From positions 682,001 through 746,000 of the forward strand of contig NZ_LMKC01000001.1 in NCBI RefSeq assembly GCF_001421355.1: a stretch of 64,000 nt of DNA, in the 5' to 3' direction. Shown here piece after piece: positions 44,464 through 54,456 of the stretch. Within the stretch, counting starts at the first letter, position 1, and each line of letters starts with the position of its first letter. The notes beneath the pieces were generated by a model. The model did no database searches, was not told where the DNA came from, and saw only the letters and a program-made list of their open reading frames with translations. This DNA is from Sphingomonas sp. Leaf9 (GTDB lineage Bacteria; Pseudomonadota; Alphaproteobacteria; Sphingomonadales; Sphingomonadaceae). The position numbers and the translations under genes were made by a program.

Positions 44464-44811
44464 TCAGACCGTGAAGCTCTCCCCGCATCCGCACGCGCCC
44501 TTGGCATTCGGATTGGCGAAGACGAAGCCCGCGGTGAAATCATCCTCGACCCAGTCCATCGTCGAACCGATCAGGTACAGGATCGATCCGCCATCAACGA
44601 AGAAGGTCCCGCCCGGCGTTTCGATCCGTTCGTCCATCGCATTGGCGGTGGTGACGTAATCGACCGAATAGGCAAGGCCCGAACAGCCGCGCCGCGGCGT
44701 AGACAGCTTCACGCCGATCGCGTCCGCCGGGGCCTTCGCCATCAGGTCGGCGACCCGGCGTTCGGCGTTGGCGGTCAGGTTGATCGCAGCGGGGCGAACG
44801 CGTGTGGCCAT
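44464..44811 (-). CDS. sufA: A-type Fe-S carrier SufA
   Basis: A 115-residue A-type Fe-S carrier protein that receives clusters from SufBCD and passes them on. The family pattern is clear: residues RRGCSGLAYSVDYV hold the first Cys, and KGACGCGESFTV near the end holds the CxC pair. The length is standard. The start overlaps the sufT-like gene by one base. The ATG at 44811 gives MATRVRPAAINLT; a longer frame is rejected. ErpA would be a close alternative, but the location in a suf operon favours SufA. Confidence 0.9.
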   Translation of the reverse strand: MATRVRPAAINLTANAERRVADLMAKAPADAIGVKLSTPRRGCSGLAYSVDYVTTANAMDERIETPGGTFFVDGGSILYLIGSTMDWVEDDFTAGFVFANPNAKGACGCGESFTV

Positions 44812-45269
44812 CACAGCATTCCCAGTTCGAGCTTGGCGTCGTCCGACATCTTTTGCGGGTCCCATGGCGGGTCCCAGACGAGATTGACATCGGCGGTGGA
44901 GACGCCGGGCACCGCCGACACGCGCAATTCCACTTCGGCCGGCATCGATTCCGCGACCGGGCAATGCGGCGTAGTCAGCGTCATCGTCACCGCGACATGG
45001 CCGTTGTCGGCCACGTCGACGCCGTAGATCAGCCCCAGGTCATAGATGTTGACCGGGATTTCGGGGTCGAAGATATCCTTCAGCGCGGCGATCACCGCTT
45101 CGTAGACGTCGCCGCCCGGCTCGCCATCGGCGACCGGCACCGGCTTCTTCGCCAGGAAATCGCCCAGATAGTCACGCTGGCGCGGTGCGTCGGCATCGGT
45201 CACCCGTGCGCGCGGCGGCGGCGCCACGGCGTCGACTTCCTCGACCTGAAAGCTGCGTTCGTCGTTCAT
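44811..45269 (-). CDS. sufT: SufT/MIP18-family (DUF59) protein
   Basis: A 152-residue protein. The C-terminal 100 residues match the MIP18/DUF59 fold: VIAALKDIFDPEIPVNIYDLGLIYGVDV, then TLTTPHCPVAESMPAEV, with the conserved Cys in HCPV. Such proteins support maturation of Fe-S proteins in the SUF pathway. An N-terminal extension of about 50 residues (PPPRARVTDADAPRQR) is typical of the alphaproteobacterial SUF-associated type. It overlaps sufS by 4 bp. Confidence 0.88.
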   Translation of the reverse strand: MNDERSFQVEEVDAVAPPPRARVTDADAPRQRDYLGDFLAKKPVPVADGEPGGDVYEAVIAALKDIFDPEIPVNIYDLGLIYGVDVADNGHVAVTMTLTTPHCPVAESMPAEVELRVSAVPGVSTADVNLVWDPPWDPQKMSDDAKLELGML

Positions 45270-46471
45270 CCGAAAATCCTGCTTACCCGTTCCAGTCCGC
45301 GCACCAGCGCCTCCACGTCGGCCGCGCCGTTATAGACGCCGAAGCTCGCCCGCGCGGTGGCGGGGACGCCCAGCACGTCCATCAGCGGCTGCGCGCAATG
45401 ATGGCCGGCGCGGATCGCGACGCGTTCCTCGTCCAAGATGGTGCCGACATCGTGCGGATGCACCCCCTCCACCACGAAACTGACGATTCCGGCGGAATCC
45501 TCCGGCCCGAGCAGCCGGACCGAGTTGATCCGGCCGAGCGCTGCGCGGGTGGCGGTGACCAGCGCGGTTTCATGCGCATGGATCGCGTCGAGGCCGATGC
45601 CCGCCACATAGTCGATCGCGGCATGGAGTCCCAGCGCACCGACGATATGTGGCGTGCCGGCTTCGAACCGGGCGGGCGGCGGGGCATAGGTGGTACGTTC
45701 GAACGTCACCCGGTCGATCATCGCGCCGCCGCCCTGCACCGGGTGCATCGCGTCGAGCAGCTCGGGCCGGCCCCACAGCACGCCGATCCCGGTCGGGCCG
45801 TAGAGCTTGTGCCCGGAAAAGACGTAGAAATCGCAGTCGAGCGCGGCCATGTCGACGGCCATGCGCGGCACCGCCTGGCACCCGTCGAGCAGCAGCTTTG
45901 CCCTGACAGAATGGGCGATGTCGGCGGCGCGGCGGCCGTCGAGGACCGATCCCAGCACGTTCGAGACATGCGCCAGCGCGACCAGCTTGTGTTCCGGCCG
46001 GATCATCGCCGCCATCGCGTCGAGGTCGATGCGGCCATCGTCGGTCAGCGGCACGACGTCGATCGCCGCCCCGATCCGTTCGGCGACCAGCTGCCACGGC
46101 ACGATGTTGCTGTGATGCTCCAGCATCGACAGCAGGATGCGGTCGCCGGCCTTCAGGTACCGTTCGGCCCAGCCTTGCGCGACCAGGTTGATCCCCTCGG
46201 TCGCGCCGCGCACGAACACGCATTCTTCCGGAGCGCCCGCGCCAATGAACGACGCGACACGACGGCGCGCGGCTTCATAGGCGAGCGTCATGTCGGCCGA
46301 GCGCTGATACACGCCGCGATGCACCGTGGCATAGGTCGTGTCATAGGCGCGGGTGATCGCGTCGATCACACCCTGCGGTTTCTGCGCGGTCGCGGCGGTG
46401 TCGAGATAGGCCCAGCCCTCTGGAATGGCGGGGAAATCGCGCACGCGGTCGAGGGGGGTGGTTGCTGTCAC
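45266..46471 (-). CDS. sufS: Cysteine desulfurase SufS
   Basis: PLP enzyme that takes sulfur from cysteine for Fe-S assembly. About 401 residues. The internal aldimine Lys is in VFSGHKLYGPTGIGVLW, and the active Cys is in IRAGHHCAQPLM near the end. LSMLEHHSNIVPWQLVAE is the PLP-stacking His region. The GTG at 46471 overlaps the sufD stop (GTGA) and has an ideal ribosome site (GGAGG, spacing 7). An ATG 18 bases upstream inside sufD is less likely. Confidence 0.96.
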   Translation of the reverse strand: MTATTPLDRVRDFPAIPEGWAYLDTAATAQKPQGVIDAITRAYDTTYATVHRGVYQRSADMTLAYEAARRRVASFIGAGAPEECVFVRGATEGINLVAQGWAERYLKAGDRILLSMLEHHSNIVPWQLVAERIGAAIDVVPLTDDGRIDLDAMAAMIRPEHKLVALAHVSNVLGSVLDGRRAADIAHSVRAKLLLDGCQAVPRMAVDMAALDCDFYVFSGHKLYGPTGIGVLWGRPELLDAMHPVQGGGAMIDRVTFERTTYAPPPARFEAGTPHIVGALGLHAAIDYVAGIGLDAIHAHETALVTATRAALGRINSVRLLGPEDSAGIVSFVVEGVHPHDVGTILDEERVAIRAGHHCAQPLMDVLGVPATARASFGVYNGAADVEALVRGLERVSRIFG

Positions 46472-47544
46472 AGCGTCGCCTCCAGCCACGCATCGGCATC
46501 CGCCGCGAAGGCTTCGCGCACCGTTTCGTCACCGATCCGGTCGAGCGCGTCGGACACGAACGCCTTGGTCAGCAGCGCCTTGGCCCGCGCCTCGTTGACG
46601 CCGCGGCTGCGCAGGTAGAACAGCGCCTTCGCGTCGAGTTCGCCGACCGTCGCGCCGTGCGCGCACTTCACGTCGTCGGCAAAGATTTCGAGTTCGGGCT
46701 TCAGGTTCACGGTCGCCGTCCGCTGCAACAACAGGCCGCGCAGCGACTGTTCGCCGTCGGTCTTCTGCGCACCGCGCGCCACTTCGACGCGGGCGGCGAG
46801 GCTCGCCTGGCTACGATCGGCGGCGACCGCGCGCCACGTCTGGCGGCTCGACCCGTTCAGCGCGGCGTGGCGGACGGCGACGGCGCATTCCTGCCGCTGG
46901 CCCTCGCGGGTCAGCAGCGCGCCGCCATAATCGACGAACGCGCTGTCACCATCGAGCGTCAGTTGCGCGTCGATCCGGCTACCCATGCCGCCGGCGCCGA
47001 GGAACTGCGATACGAGGCTCGCGCCCTCGCCCACCACCGCTTCATCGCGGATCGACACGAAGCCGTCCGCCTGCAGCAGCCGCACGCTGCGCATCAGCCG
47101 CGCACCGCGTTCGAGGTCGATCTGGGTCAGGCGGTTGGTCCAGCCGCTCCCGACATAGGTTTCGACCACCGACGCGACCGCATCCTCGTCCAGCGTCAGT
47201 CGGGCGGGCACGTGGTTCTCGGCACCGGTCGACAGGTGGACGATCTGCACCGTCTCCACGACCTCGGTGGCCGACAGGTCGATCGACCAGCCCGCCGCGC
47301 CCGATGCCTGCGCGCCCAGCGGGTGCGCGGTGTCGAGTGTCAGCGGCGACAGCGCGACATGGCCCGGCGTGCTGCGGTCGGCGGCATAGACGCCATCGAC
47401 GAACAGGATGCGCGGGCCGGCGATGTCGAGCCAATAGCCCGCCGCGTCCGCCGCCGCACCACGGGTCGAGGCCGCGGCAGAGGACAGCGCGGCCAAGTCG
47501 GTCCAGCGAAACGCCTCCTGCGCGTTGGTGGGAAGGGTCGCCAT
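46468..47544 (-). CDS. sufD: Fe-S assembly scaffold subunit SufD
   Basis: A 358-residue member of the SufB/SufD beta-helix family. The C-terminal segment shows the conserved DVKCAHGATVGELD, with the Cys and His of the scaffold, and LFYLRSRGVNEARAKALL. SufD pairs with SufB and SufC to form the SufBC2D scaffold on which clusters are built. The start at MATLPTNAQEA is used because the longer frame reads into the repeat at 47546-47689. Between sufD and sufC that repeat fills the gap. Confidence 0.95.
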   Translation of the reverse strand: MATLPTNAQEAFRWTDLAALSSAAASTRGAAADAAGYWLDIAGPRILFVDGVYAADRSTPGHVALSPLTLDTAHPLGAQASGAAGWSIDLSATEVVETVQIVHLSTGAENHVPARLTLDEDAVASVVETYVGSGWTNRLTQIDLERGARLMRSVRLLQADGFVSIRDEAVVGEGASLVSQFLGAGGMGSRIDAQLTLDGDSAFVDYGGALLTREGQRQECAVAVRHAALNGSSRQTWRAVAADRSQASLAARVEVARGAQKTDGEQSLRGLLLQRTATVNLKPELEIFADDVKCAHGATVGELDAKALFYLRSRGVNEARAKALLTKAFVSDALDRIGDETVREAFAADADAWLEATL

Positions 47545-47545
47545 C

Positions 47546-47689
47546 AGATCCTCCCCGCCTGCGGGGAGGGGGACCGCTCGCGCACGCGAGTGGTGGAGGG
47601 GAAGCGCCGCGCAACGCAACCGCTGTGGACGAGGATGGCCCCCTCCACCATGCTGCGCATGGTCCCCCTCCCCGTGCCGGGGAGGATCT
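47546..47689. repeat. 144-bp repeat with inverted ends between sufC and sufD
   Basis: Ends AGATCCTCCCC and GGGGAGGATCT are perfect inverted copies (11 bp). Inside are palindromes such as CGCTCGCGCACGCGAG and ACCATGCTGCGCATGGT, and CCTCCCCGCCTGCGGGGAGG. It belongs to the same family as 59161-59276 (shared CCCTCCACCA and GGTCCCCCTCCCCGTGCCGGG) and 2478-2502. It lies inside the suf transcript, 9 bp from the sufC stop. Confidence 0.7.
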
Positions 47690-47698
47690 GCAAGGTCC

Positions 47699-48442
47699 TC
47701 ATGCCGCTACCGCTCCATAGCCTTCGCGTTCCAGCTCATGCGCCAGTTCCGCACCGCCCGACCGCACGATGCGGCCGTCGGCGAGGACGTGCACGAAGTC
47801 CGGCTGCACATAGTCGAGCAGGCGCTGATAATGGGTGATGAGGATCACCGCCTTGTCGGGCGCGCGCATGATGCGGTTGATACCGTCACCGACGATGCGC
47901 AGCGCGTCGATGTCGAGGCCGCTGTCGGTCTCGTCGAGGATCGCGAGTTTCGGGTCGAGGATGCCCATCTGCACCATCTCGTTGCGCTTCTTCTCACCGC
48001 CCGAAAAACCGACATTCACCGGCCGCTTCATCATGTCCATGTCCATGCCAAGGCCATCGGCCTGCGCGCGGGCGAGCTTCAGGAACTCGGCACCCGACAG
48101 CGGCTTTTCGTCGCGGGCGCGGCGCTGGCTGTTCAAGCTTTCACGCAGGAACTGGACGTTCGACACGCCGGGGATTTCGACCGGATACTGGAAGCCGAGG
48201 AACAGGCCGGCGGCGGCGCGGGCGTCGGCCTCTTGTTCCAGCAGGTCCTCGCCGGCGAAGGTCACGCTGCCTTCGGTCACCTCGTAGCCGGGACGCCCGC
48301 CCAGCACATAGCCGAGCGTCGATTTGCCGGCACCATTCGGCCCCATGATCGCATGGACTTCGCCCGCGTTCACGGTGAGCGAGAGGCCCTTGAGGATTTC
48401 CTTGCCGTCGATTTCGGCGTGGAGGTTTTCGATGTTCAGCAT
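47699..48442 (-). CDS. sufC: Fe-S assembly ATPase SufC
   Basis: ABC-type ATPase of the SufBC2D complex. The 247-residue protein has Walker A GPNGAGKSTLG (about 34-44), the SufC-type signature FSGGEKKRNEMVQM (about 148-161), Walker B LAILDETDSGLD with D-loop, and the switch His in ITHYQRLLDYV. It is soluble and without a membrane domain, as expected. It is followed by the repeat, then sufD. Confidence 0.97.
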   Translation of the reverse strand: MLNIENLHAEIDGKEILKGLSLTVNAGEVHAIMGPNGAGKSTLGYVLGGRPGYEVTEGSVTFAGEDLLEQEADARAAAGLFLGFQYPVEIPGVSNVQFLRESLNSQRRARDEKPLSGAEFLKLARAQADGLGMDMDMMKRPVNVGFSGGEKKRNEMVQMGILDPKLAILDETDSGLDIDALRIVGDGINRIMRAPDKAVILITHYQRLLDYVQPDFVHVLADGRIVRSGGAELAHELEREGYGAVAA

Positions 48443-48482
48443 GTTCCGTCCTGTTCGTGCGACCTTGGCCGCAAATCTCGTA

Positions 48483-48775
48483 TTACGGCGTCTCGCCCGC
48501 GACCGGTTCGGTGCCGAACTCGGCCTCGGCGGCTTGCGGGTTGGTCAGCACCGCCTTCATCGACGCATCGATCTTGTCGAGCATCGCTGCGTGCGCCTTG
48601 GCCACCTTCGCCCGCACCGGTGCGCACGCCTTGGCTGCATCGTCGAAGATCGCGACGCGCGCGGCGGTTTCGGCCGGTGGCTTTTCCATGCGGGCGTCGG
48701 TGTTGATCCGCTCCGACAGGCAATCGGCATAGGGCGCGGTCGGCGCGACCGCCTGTAGCGCCAGTGCGAGCAGGA

Positions 48776-48779
<4 letters not shown>
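48483..48779 (-). CDS. Small secreted protein inside the suf operon
   Basis: A 98-residue protein from GTG, overlapping the sufB stop (GTGA). A short signal peptide ([18 protein letters not shown]) is followed by a helical mature part with one Cys pair (YADCLSERI and [10 protein letters not shown]). No suf family protein has this form. It is translated in series with sufB but probably works in the periplasm. Function unknown. Confidence 0.6.
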
Positions 48780-50238
<1,459 letters not shown>

Positions 50239-50242
<4 letters not shown>

Positions 50243-50667
50243 ACTACCTCTTGGGGGATCGCCCCGGTGTTCGCGAGTTGGGCAAGGCTGACGCCTGCCA
50301 GAGCGCCCCGGACCACGGCGTTGACCGTGCCGGCATGGGGGCGGATCATGCAGTTCGTCTCCACCGCGCAGTCATGCCGCGCGGCATCGACGCAGGTGGT
50401 GAGCGCGATCGGCCCCTCGATCGCCTCGATGATCTGCGCCAGGTCGATCGATTGGGGCGCGCGGGCAAGGCGGAAGCCGCCGCCGCTGCCGCGCCCGGTT
50501 TCGATCAGCGCGGCGGCCGACAGGCGGCTGACCAGCTTCTGCACCGTCGGCAACGGCAGGCCGGTTTCCTCCGCCAGCGCGGTCGCCGTGACACGCGCCT
50601 CTCCCCCCCGCCGCGCGGTGGCGGCGAGCAGGACGACGGCATAGTCGGCAAGGCTGGAAAGACGCAT
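50239..50667 (-). CDS. Rrf2-family Fe-S regulator of the suf operon
   Basis: A 142-residue transcription factor. The winged helix ([21 protein letters not shown], then [31 protein letters not shown]) is followed by three Cys in [18 protein letters not shown] (spacings of 8 and 6 residues), the usual Fe-S ligand cluster of Rrf2/IscR/SufR proteins. It probably represses suf when clusters are plentiful. It is the first gene of the operon, with a good ribosome site (AAGGA) 5 bases before ATG. Confidence 0.93.
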
Positions 50668-50701
50668 CGCTTCCTTAATCGGATCGTTCCGGTCGGATTG
50701 G

Positions 50702-50730
50702 CATGTGGTCGTGCGAGGGGCAGAGGTCAA
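50702..50730 (-). promoter_or_regulatory. Possible suf operon promoter
   Basis: On the minus strand TTGACC (50730-50725) is followed after 17 bp by CACATG (50707-50702). The -35 box is good (five of six), the -10 box poor, as expected for a regulated promoter. No clear Rrf2 operator could be recognised. Confidence 0.3.
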
Positions 50731-50809
50731 CCGGCTTTGTTTCGATTGCTGTGATCGATTGTCGGGTCGGGGATTGGTTCGGCCGCGCTCCGGCGATACA
50801 GCGCCCGAC

Positions 50810-51796
50810 ATGGCCTGGTATCACCCGCTCCTCTTCGCCCTCGACGCCGAACGCGCGCATTCGCTGACCATCGCCATGCTGGAGGCGTGGGGGAAGGCCG
50901 GCTCACCGCTCGCGCCGAAGACCGAAGACCGCCATGCGGTGACCGTGGCCGGCATCCGCTTTCTCAACCCGGTCGGGCTGGCGGCGGGCGTGGACAAGGA
51001 TGCGCGCGCGGTCGCGGGTTTCCTGGGGCTGGGCTTCGGCTTCGTCGAGGTCGGCACGCTGACGCCCAAGCCGCAGCCGGGCAATCCGAAACCCCGCATC
51101 TTTCGCCTGCCCGAGGACAAGGGCGTGGTGAACCGGCTGGGGTTCAACAATGGCGGGATCGACGCGGCGCTGGCGCGGGTGGCAGCGCTCACCCCCCGCC
51201 CCGGCATCATCGGCATCAATGTTGGCGCCAACAAGGATTCGGTCGACCGCATCGCCGATTACGGGACGGCGGTCGCCAAGGCCGCGCCGCTCGCCGACTA
51301 CGTCACGATCAACATTTCCAGCCCGAACACGCCGGGCCTGCGCGACCTGCAATCGCAGCCCGAACTGGGCCAGCTGATCGCCGCCAGCGATGCCGCGCGG
51401 CATGTGGGCGCCAAGCGCGTGCCGCTATTCCTGAAGGTCGCGCCCGACCTGTCGCGCGAGGGACTTGAGGTCGCGGTGCGCGCGGCGGTCGATGGCGGGG
51501 TCGATGCACTGATCGTGTCGAACACGACCATTTCGCGGCCGACCACGCTGCGGTCGGCGCATGCGAAGGAGACCGGCGGGCTGTCGGGAGCGCCGCTCGC
51601 CCCCCTCGCCCTCGCCAAGCTGATCGAGGCGCGCGAAATTGCCGGCGGCGCGCTTCCGCTGATCTCAGCGGGCGGCATCGGGTCGGCGGACGAGGCGCGA
51701 CGGCGGCTGGATGCCGGAGCCAGCCTCGTCCAGCTCTACAGCGCAATGGTCTATGAAGGGCCGGGCCTTGCGCAGCGGATCGTCGCGGGGCTGTGA
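50810..51796 (+). CDS. pyrD: Dihydroorotate dehydrogenase (quinone), class 2
   Basis: Oxidises dihydroorotate to orotate in pyrimidine synthesis, passing electrons to quinone at the inner membrane. A 328-residue class 2 enzyme. The N-terminal helices (WYHPLLFALDAERAHSLTIAMLEAW) form the membrane and quinone site. The FMN barrel has NPVGLAAGVDKDA, the signature GFGFVEVGTLTPKPQPGNPKPR, VNRLGFNNGG, and VTINISSPNTPGLRDLQ with the catalytic Ser. The ATG at 50810 is the family start. It overlaps the HPP gene by 4 bp. Confidence 0.96.
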   Translation: MAWYHPLLFALDAERAHSLTIAMLEAWGKAGSPLAPKTEDRHAVTVAGIRFLNPVGLAAGVDKDARAVAGFLGLGFGFVEVGTLTPKPQPGNPKPRIFRLPEDKGVVNRLGFNNGGIDAALARVAALTPRPGIIGINVGANKDSVDRIADYGTAVAKAAPLADYVTINISSPNTPGLRDLQSQPELGQLIAASDAARHVGAKRVPLFLKVAPDLSREGLEVAVRAAVDGGVDALIVSNTTISRPTTLRSAHAKETGGLSGAPLAPLALAKLIEAREIAGGALPLISAGGIGSADEARRRLDAGASLVQLYSAMVYEGPGLAQRIVAGL

Positions 51797-52473
51797 CCCG
51801 GCTGTTCCGGCCACTGCTGGCCAATGCCGGGTTCCGACGGCGGGTGATCGCATGCCTCGGGGCCTGGATCGGCATCGCGCTGACCATGGCGGTCTGTGCG
51901 CAATTTCCGGGGATGGGCAGCGACCTGCCGATTATCGTCGCCCCGCTGGGTGCGTCCGCCGTGCTGGTGTTCGCGGTGCCGGCCAGTCCGCTCGCCCAGC
52001 CATGGCCAGTGATTGGCGGCAACATCCTGTCGACGTTGGTCGGCGTGGCCGTGTTTCAGGCGATCCCGAACCCGACCATCGCTGCCGGGGTGGCGGTCGG
52101 TCTCGCCATCCTCGTCATGTCGCTGTGCCGTTGCCTGCATCCGCCGGGCGGCGCGGCGGCGCTGACCGCGGTGATCGGCAGCGCGGGGATTCACGACGCG
52201 GGCTATGCCTTTGCGTTCGCGCCGGTCGGGATCAATTCGATCGCGCTGGTGTCAATCGGCATCTTCTACCACCGGATGACCGCGCTCAGCTATCCGCACC
52301 GACCCGCGACGCCCGCCGCGGTTCATGCGGCGGTGGAGCCGGGCGGGGTTCGACCCGAGGATATCGACGCGGCGCTGGCCGAGACGCCTGACGCGTTCGA
52401 CATCGCGCGCGACGATCTGGCGCTGCTGCTCGAACGTGCCGAGCATTTCGCCAAGGTGCGGCGGACTTCGTAA
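51793..52473 (+). CDS. HPP-family membrane protein
   Basis: A 226-residue protein with four or so membrane helices followed by a soluble tail of about 65 residues. The family hallmark is LHPPGGAAALTAVIGS (about 116-131), which gives the HPP name. Some relatives are nitrite transporters in plastids; bacterial function is not established. It starts from a GTG overlapping the pyrD stop (GTGA). The tail (TPAAVHAAVEPGGVRPEDIDAALAE) is acidic and helical. Confidence 0.85.
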   Translation: MTRLFRPLLANAGFRRRVIACLGAWIGIALTMAVCAQFPGMGSDLPIIVAPLGASAVLVFAVPASPLAQPWPVIGGNILSTLVGVAVFQAIPNPTIAAGVAVGLAILVMSLCRCLHPPGGAAALTAVIGSAGIHDAGYAFAFAPVGINSIALVSIGIFYHRMTALSYPHRPATPAAVHAAVEPGGVRPEDIDAALAETPDAFDIARDDLALLLERAEHFAKVRRTS

Positions 52474-52483
52474 CTCCCGAGGC

Positions 52484-52594
52484 GTTCGTGCTGAGTAGGG
52501 GCTGAGCGAAGTCGAAGACCCGTATCGAAGCACCCGCTACCAACGGTCCTTCGATACGCTGCTTCGACAAGCTCAGCAGCTACTCAGGACGAAC
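52484..52594. repeat. 111-bp intergenic inverted repeat
   Basis: Ends GTTCGTGCTGAGTA and TACTCAGGACGAAC pair with one mismatch. The inner arms GTATCGAAG and CTTCGATAC pair exactly. The segment GCTTCGACAAGCTCAGCAG also folds against CTGAGCGAAGTCGAAG. It lies between the convergent HPP and ggt genes, which is where such elements are often found in sphingomonads. Confidence 0.7.
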
Positions 52595-52615
52595 GGAAAC
52601 AACGACAGTTTCCTC

Positions 52616-54355
52616 CTACTCCACGATCACCTTGCCCTCGCGCCGGGGATCGACGCCGCCATCGACCTTGCCGTCGCGGATGATGACGCCGTGGAGGCCC
52701 GAATCCTCGCCCTGCCCCGGCTGCAACCGGATGCCCTTGGCCGCCAGCGCGCTCAGGATTTCGGGCGAGAACTTCGTCACCTCCCCTTGGAAACTGTTGC
52801 CGCGCGCGACGAGGTTGGGGAGCGCCAGCGCCTGCTGCATCGGCAGCTTCCATTCGACCGCGCCGACCAGCGACTTGCCGACATAGGCGAGGATCGCGTT
52901 GCCGCCGGCCGACCCCAGCGCCCCGGCGAACCTGCCCTGCCGGTCGATCATCACCAGCGGCGTCATCGACGAACGCGGGCGCTTGCCCGGTGCCACCGCA
53001 TTGGCCGACACCCGCCCCTGCGCATCGCGTGGCGAGAAGGCGAAGTCGGTCATCTGGTTGTTGAGGAAAAATCCGTCGACCATCCGCCCGGTGCCAAAGA
53101 AGCTCTCGACGGTCGTCGTCATCGACACGACATTGCCCTGCGCATCGCCGACGATGAAGTGCGACGTCCCCGCCGGCTCGCGCGTCGTGTCCGCCGCCGC
53201 CGTGACGACACCCGCCGGCACGCCCGCCACCGGGGCCGGCCCTGCGGTCGCACCGATCAGCTTCGCGCGCTCGGCTATATAGGCCGGGGCGAGCAGGCCG
53301 GCGACCGGCACGTTCACGAACTTCGGATCGCCGACATACAGGTCGCGATCGGCATACATCAGCCGGCTGGCTTCGGCGAAGAGATACCAGCTCTGCGGAT
53401 CGTTCGGCCCGCGCTTGTCGATATCGGTCCGCCCGAGAATGGCGAGCAGTTCGAGCAGCCCGACCCCGCTCGACGGCGGCGGCGGCGTGCAGACGATATA
53501 GGCGCGCCAATTGCCGCACAGCGGATCACGCTTCACCGCGCGATAGGCGGCAAGGTCGGCGAGCGTCATCGTGCCGGGCAGGCTGCCGCTGGTGGTCCGC
53601 TCGACGATGCGCTGCGCGGTCTTGCCAGTATAGAGCGCGTCCGGTCCCTGCTTCGCCAGCCGGCGCAGGAAATCGGCATAGTCGCCATTCTTGATCCGGT
53701 CGCCGGTGGTCGCGAGCGCGCCGCCCTTGCCCTTGAAATAGCGGCGGACGTCCTCCGCCTGCAGCTGCGGCGACTGCCCGCCGAGGAAGCGGCCGAGGCG
53801 CGCTGAGATCACGAAGCCCTTGCGCGCGACCTGCTCGGCATCGTCGAACAGCTGGTTCCAGGCAAGCGTGCCATGGTCGGCATGCGCCTGTCCCAGCATC
53901 CTGACCGCGCCGGGTACGCCGGTTGCGCGGCCGCTCATCACCGCCTGCGCGAACGGCAGCGGCTGGCCATCGGTGCCGAGCAGCATAGTCGGTGTCGCCC
54001 CGGCGGGCGCAACCTCGCGCCCGTCATAGATTTCGACCTTGCCGGTCTTTGCGTTGAAATAGGTCATGAACGCCCCGCCGCCGAGGCCGGAGCTTTGCGG
54101 TTCGACCAGCGACAGCATCGCCTGCACCGCGATCGCCGCGTCGACCGCGCTGCCGCCCTTGCGCAGCACCGCCATCCCCGCCTCGCTGGCGATCGGATTG
54201 GCAGCGATCACGAACTTCTGCGCCGGTGCCGCCGTGGCGGCGGGCGGGGCCTGCGTCGCGGCGCTGGCGACCTCCTTCTTGCCGAACGGCAGGACGTTGC
54301 AGCCCCCGAGGGTGACGGTGGCGAGCGCGGCGATGGTGGTGGCGAACATTCTCAT
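52616..54355 (-). CDS. ggt: Gamma-glutamyltransferase, lipoprotein-type
   Basis: Cleaves gamma-glutamyl bonds such as in glutathione. A 579-residue precursor that should self-cleave before the catalytic Thr in EPAGTSHFIVGDAQGNVVS (about 383-401). The large-subunit region has IASEAGMAVLRKGGSAVDAA and SSGLGGGAFM. The small subunit has GRMVDGFFLNNQMTDFAF and PGKRPRSSMTPLVM. The signal has a lipobox-like LGGC at residue 17-20, so it may be a lipoprotein in the periplasm. A longer frame (54532) is rejected. Confidence 0.93.
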   Translation of the reverse strand: MRMFATTIAALATVTLGGCNVLPFGKKEVASAATQAPPAATAAPAQKFVIAANPIASEAGMAVLRKGGSAVDAAIAVQAMLSLVEPQSSGLGGGAFMTYFNAKTGKVEIYDGREVAPAGATPTMLLGTDGQPLPFAQAVMSGRATGVPGAVRMLGQAHADHGTLAWNQLFDDAEQVARKGFVISARLGRFLGGQSPQLQAEDVRRYFKGKGGALATTGDRIKNGDYADFLRRLAKQGPDALYTGKTAQRIVERTTSGSLPGTMTLADLAAYRAVKRDPLCGNWRAYIVCTPPPPSSGVGLLELLAILGRTDIDKRGPNDPQSWYLFAEASRLMYADRDLYVGDPKFVNVPVAGLLAPAYIAERAKLIGATAGPAPVAGVPAGVVTAAADTTREPAGTSHFIVGDAQGNVVSMTTTVESFFGTGRMVDGFFLNNQMTDFAFSPRDAQGRVSANAVAPGKRPRSSMTPLVMIDRQGRFAGALGSAGGNAILAYVGKSLVGAVEWKLPMQQALALPNLVARGNSFQGEVTKFSPEILSALAAKGIRLQPGQGEDSGLHGVIIRDGKVDGGVDPRREGKVIVE

Positions 54356-54456
54356 GCCCGCCTGTCTATCCCACGGGCTCGCCCCCGTCACCCGCTCTCG
54401 GGCGTTGCCGTACCGGTTATGCCTGCCTACACCCGGCCACAGGAGAAGGATACGTA

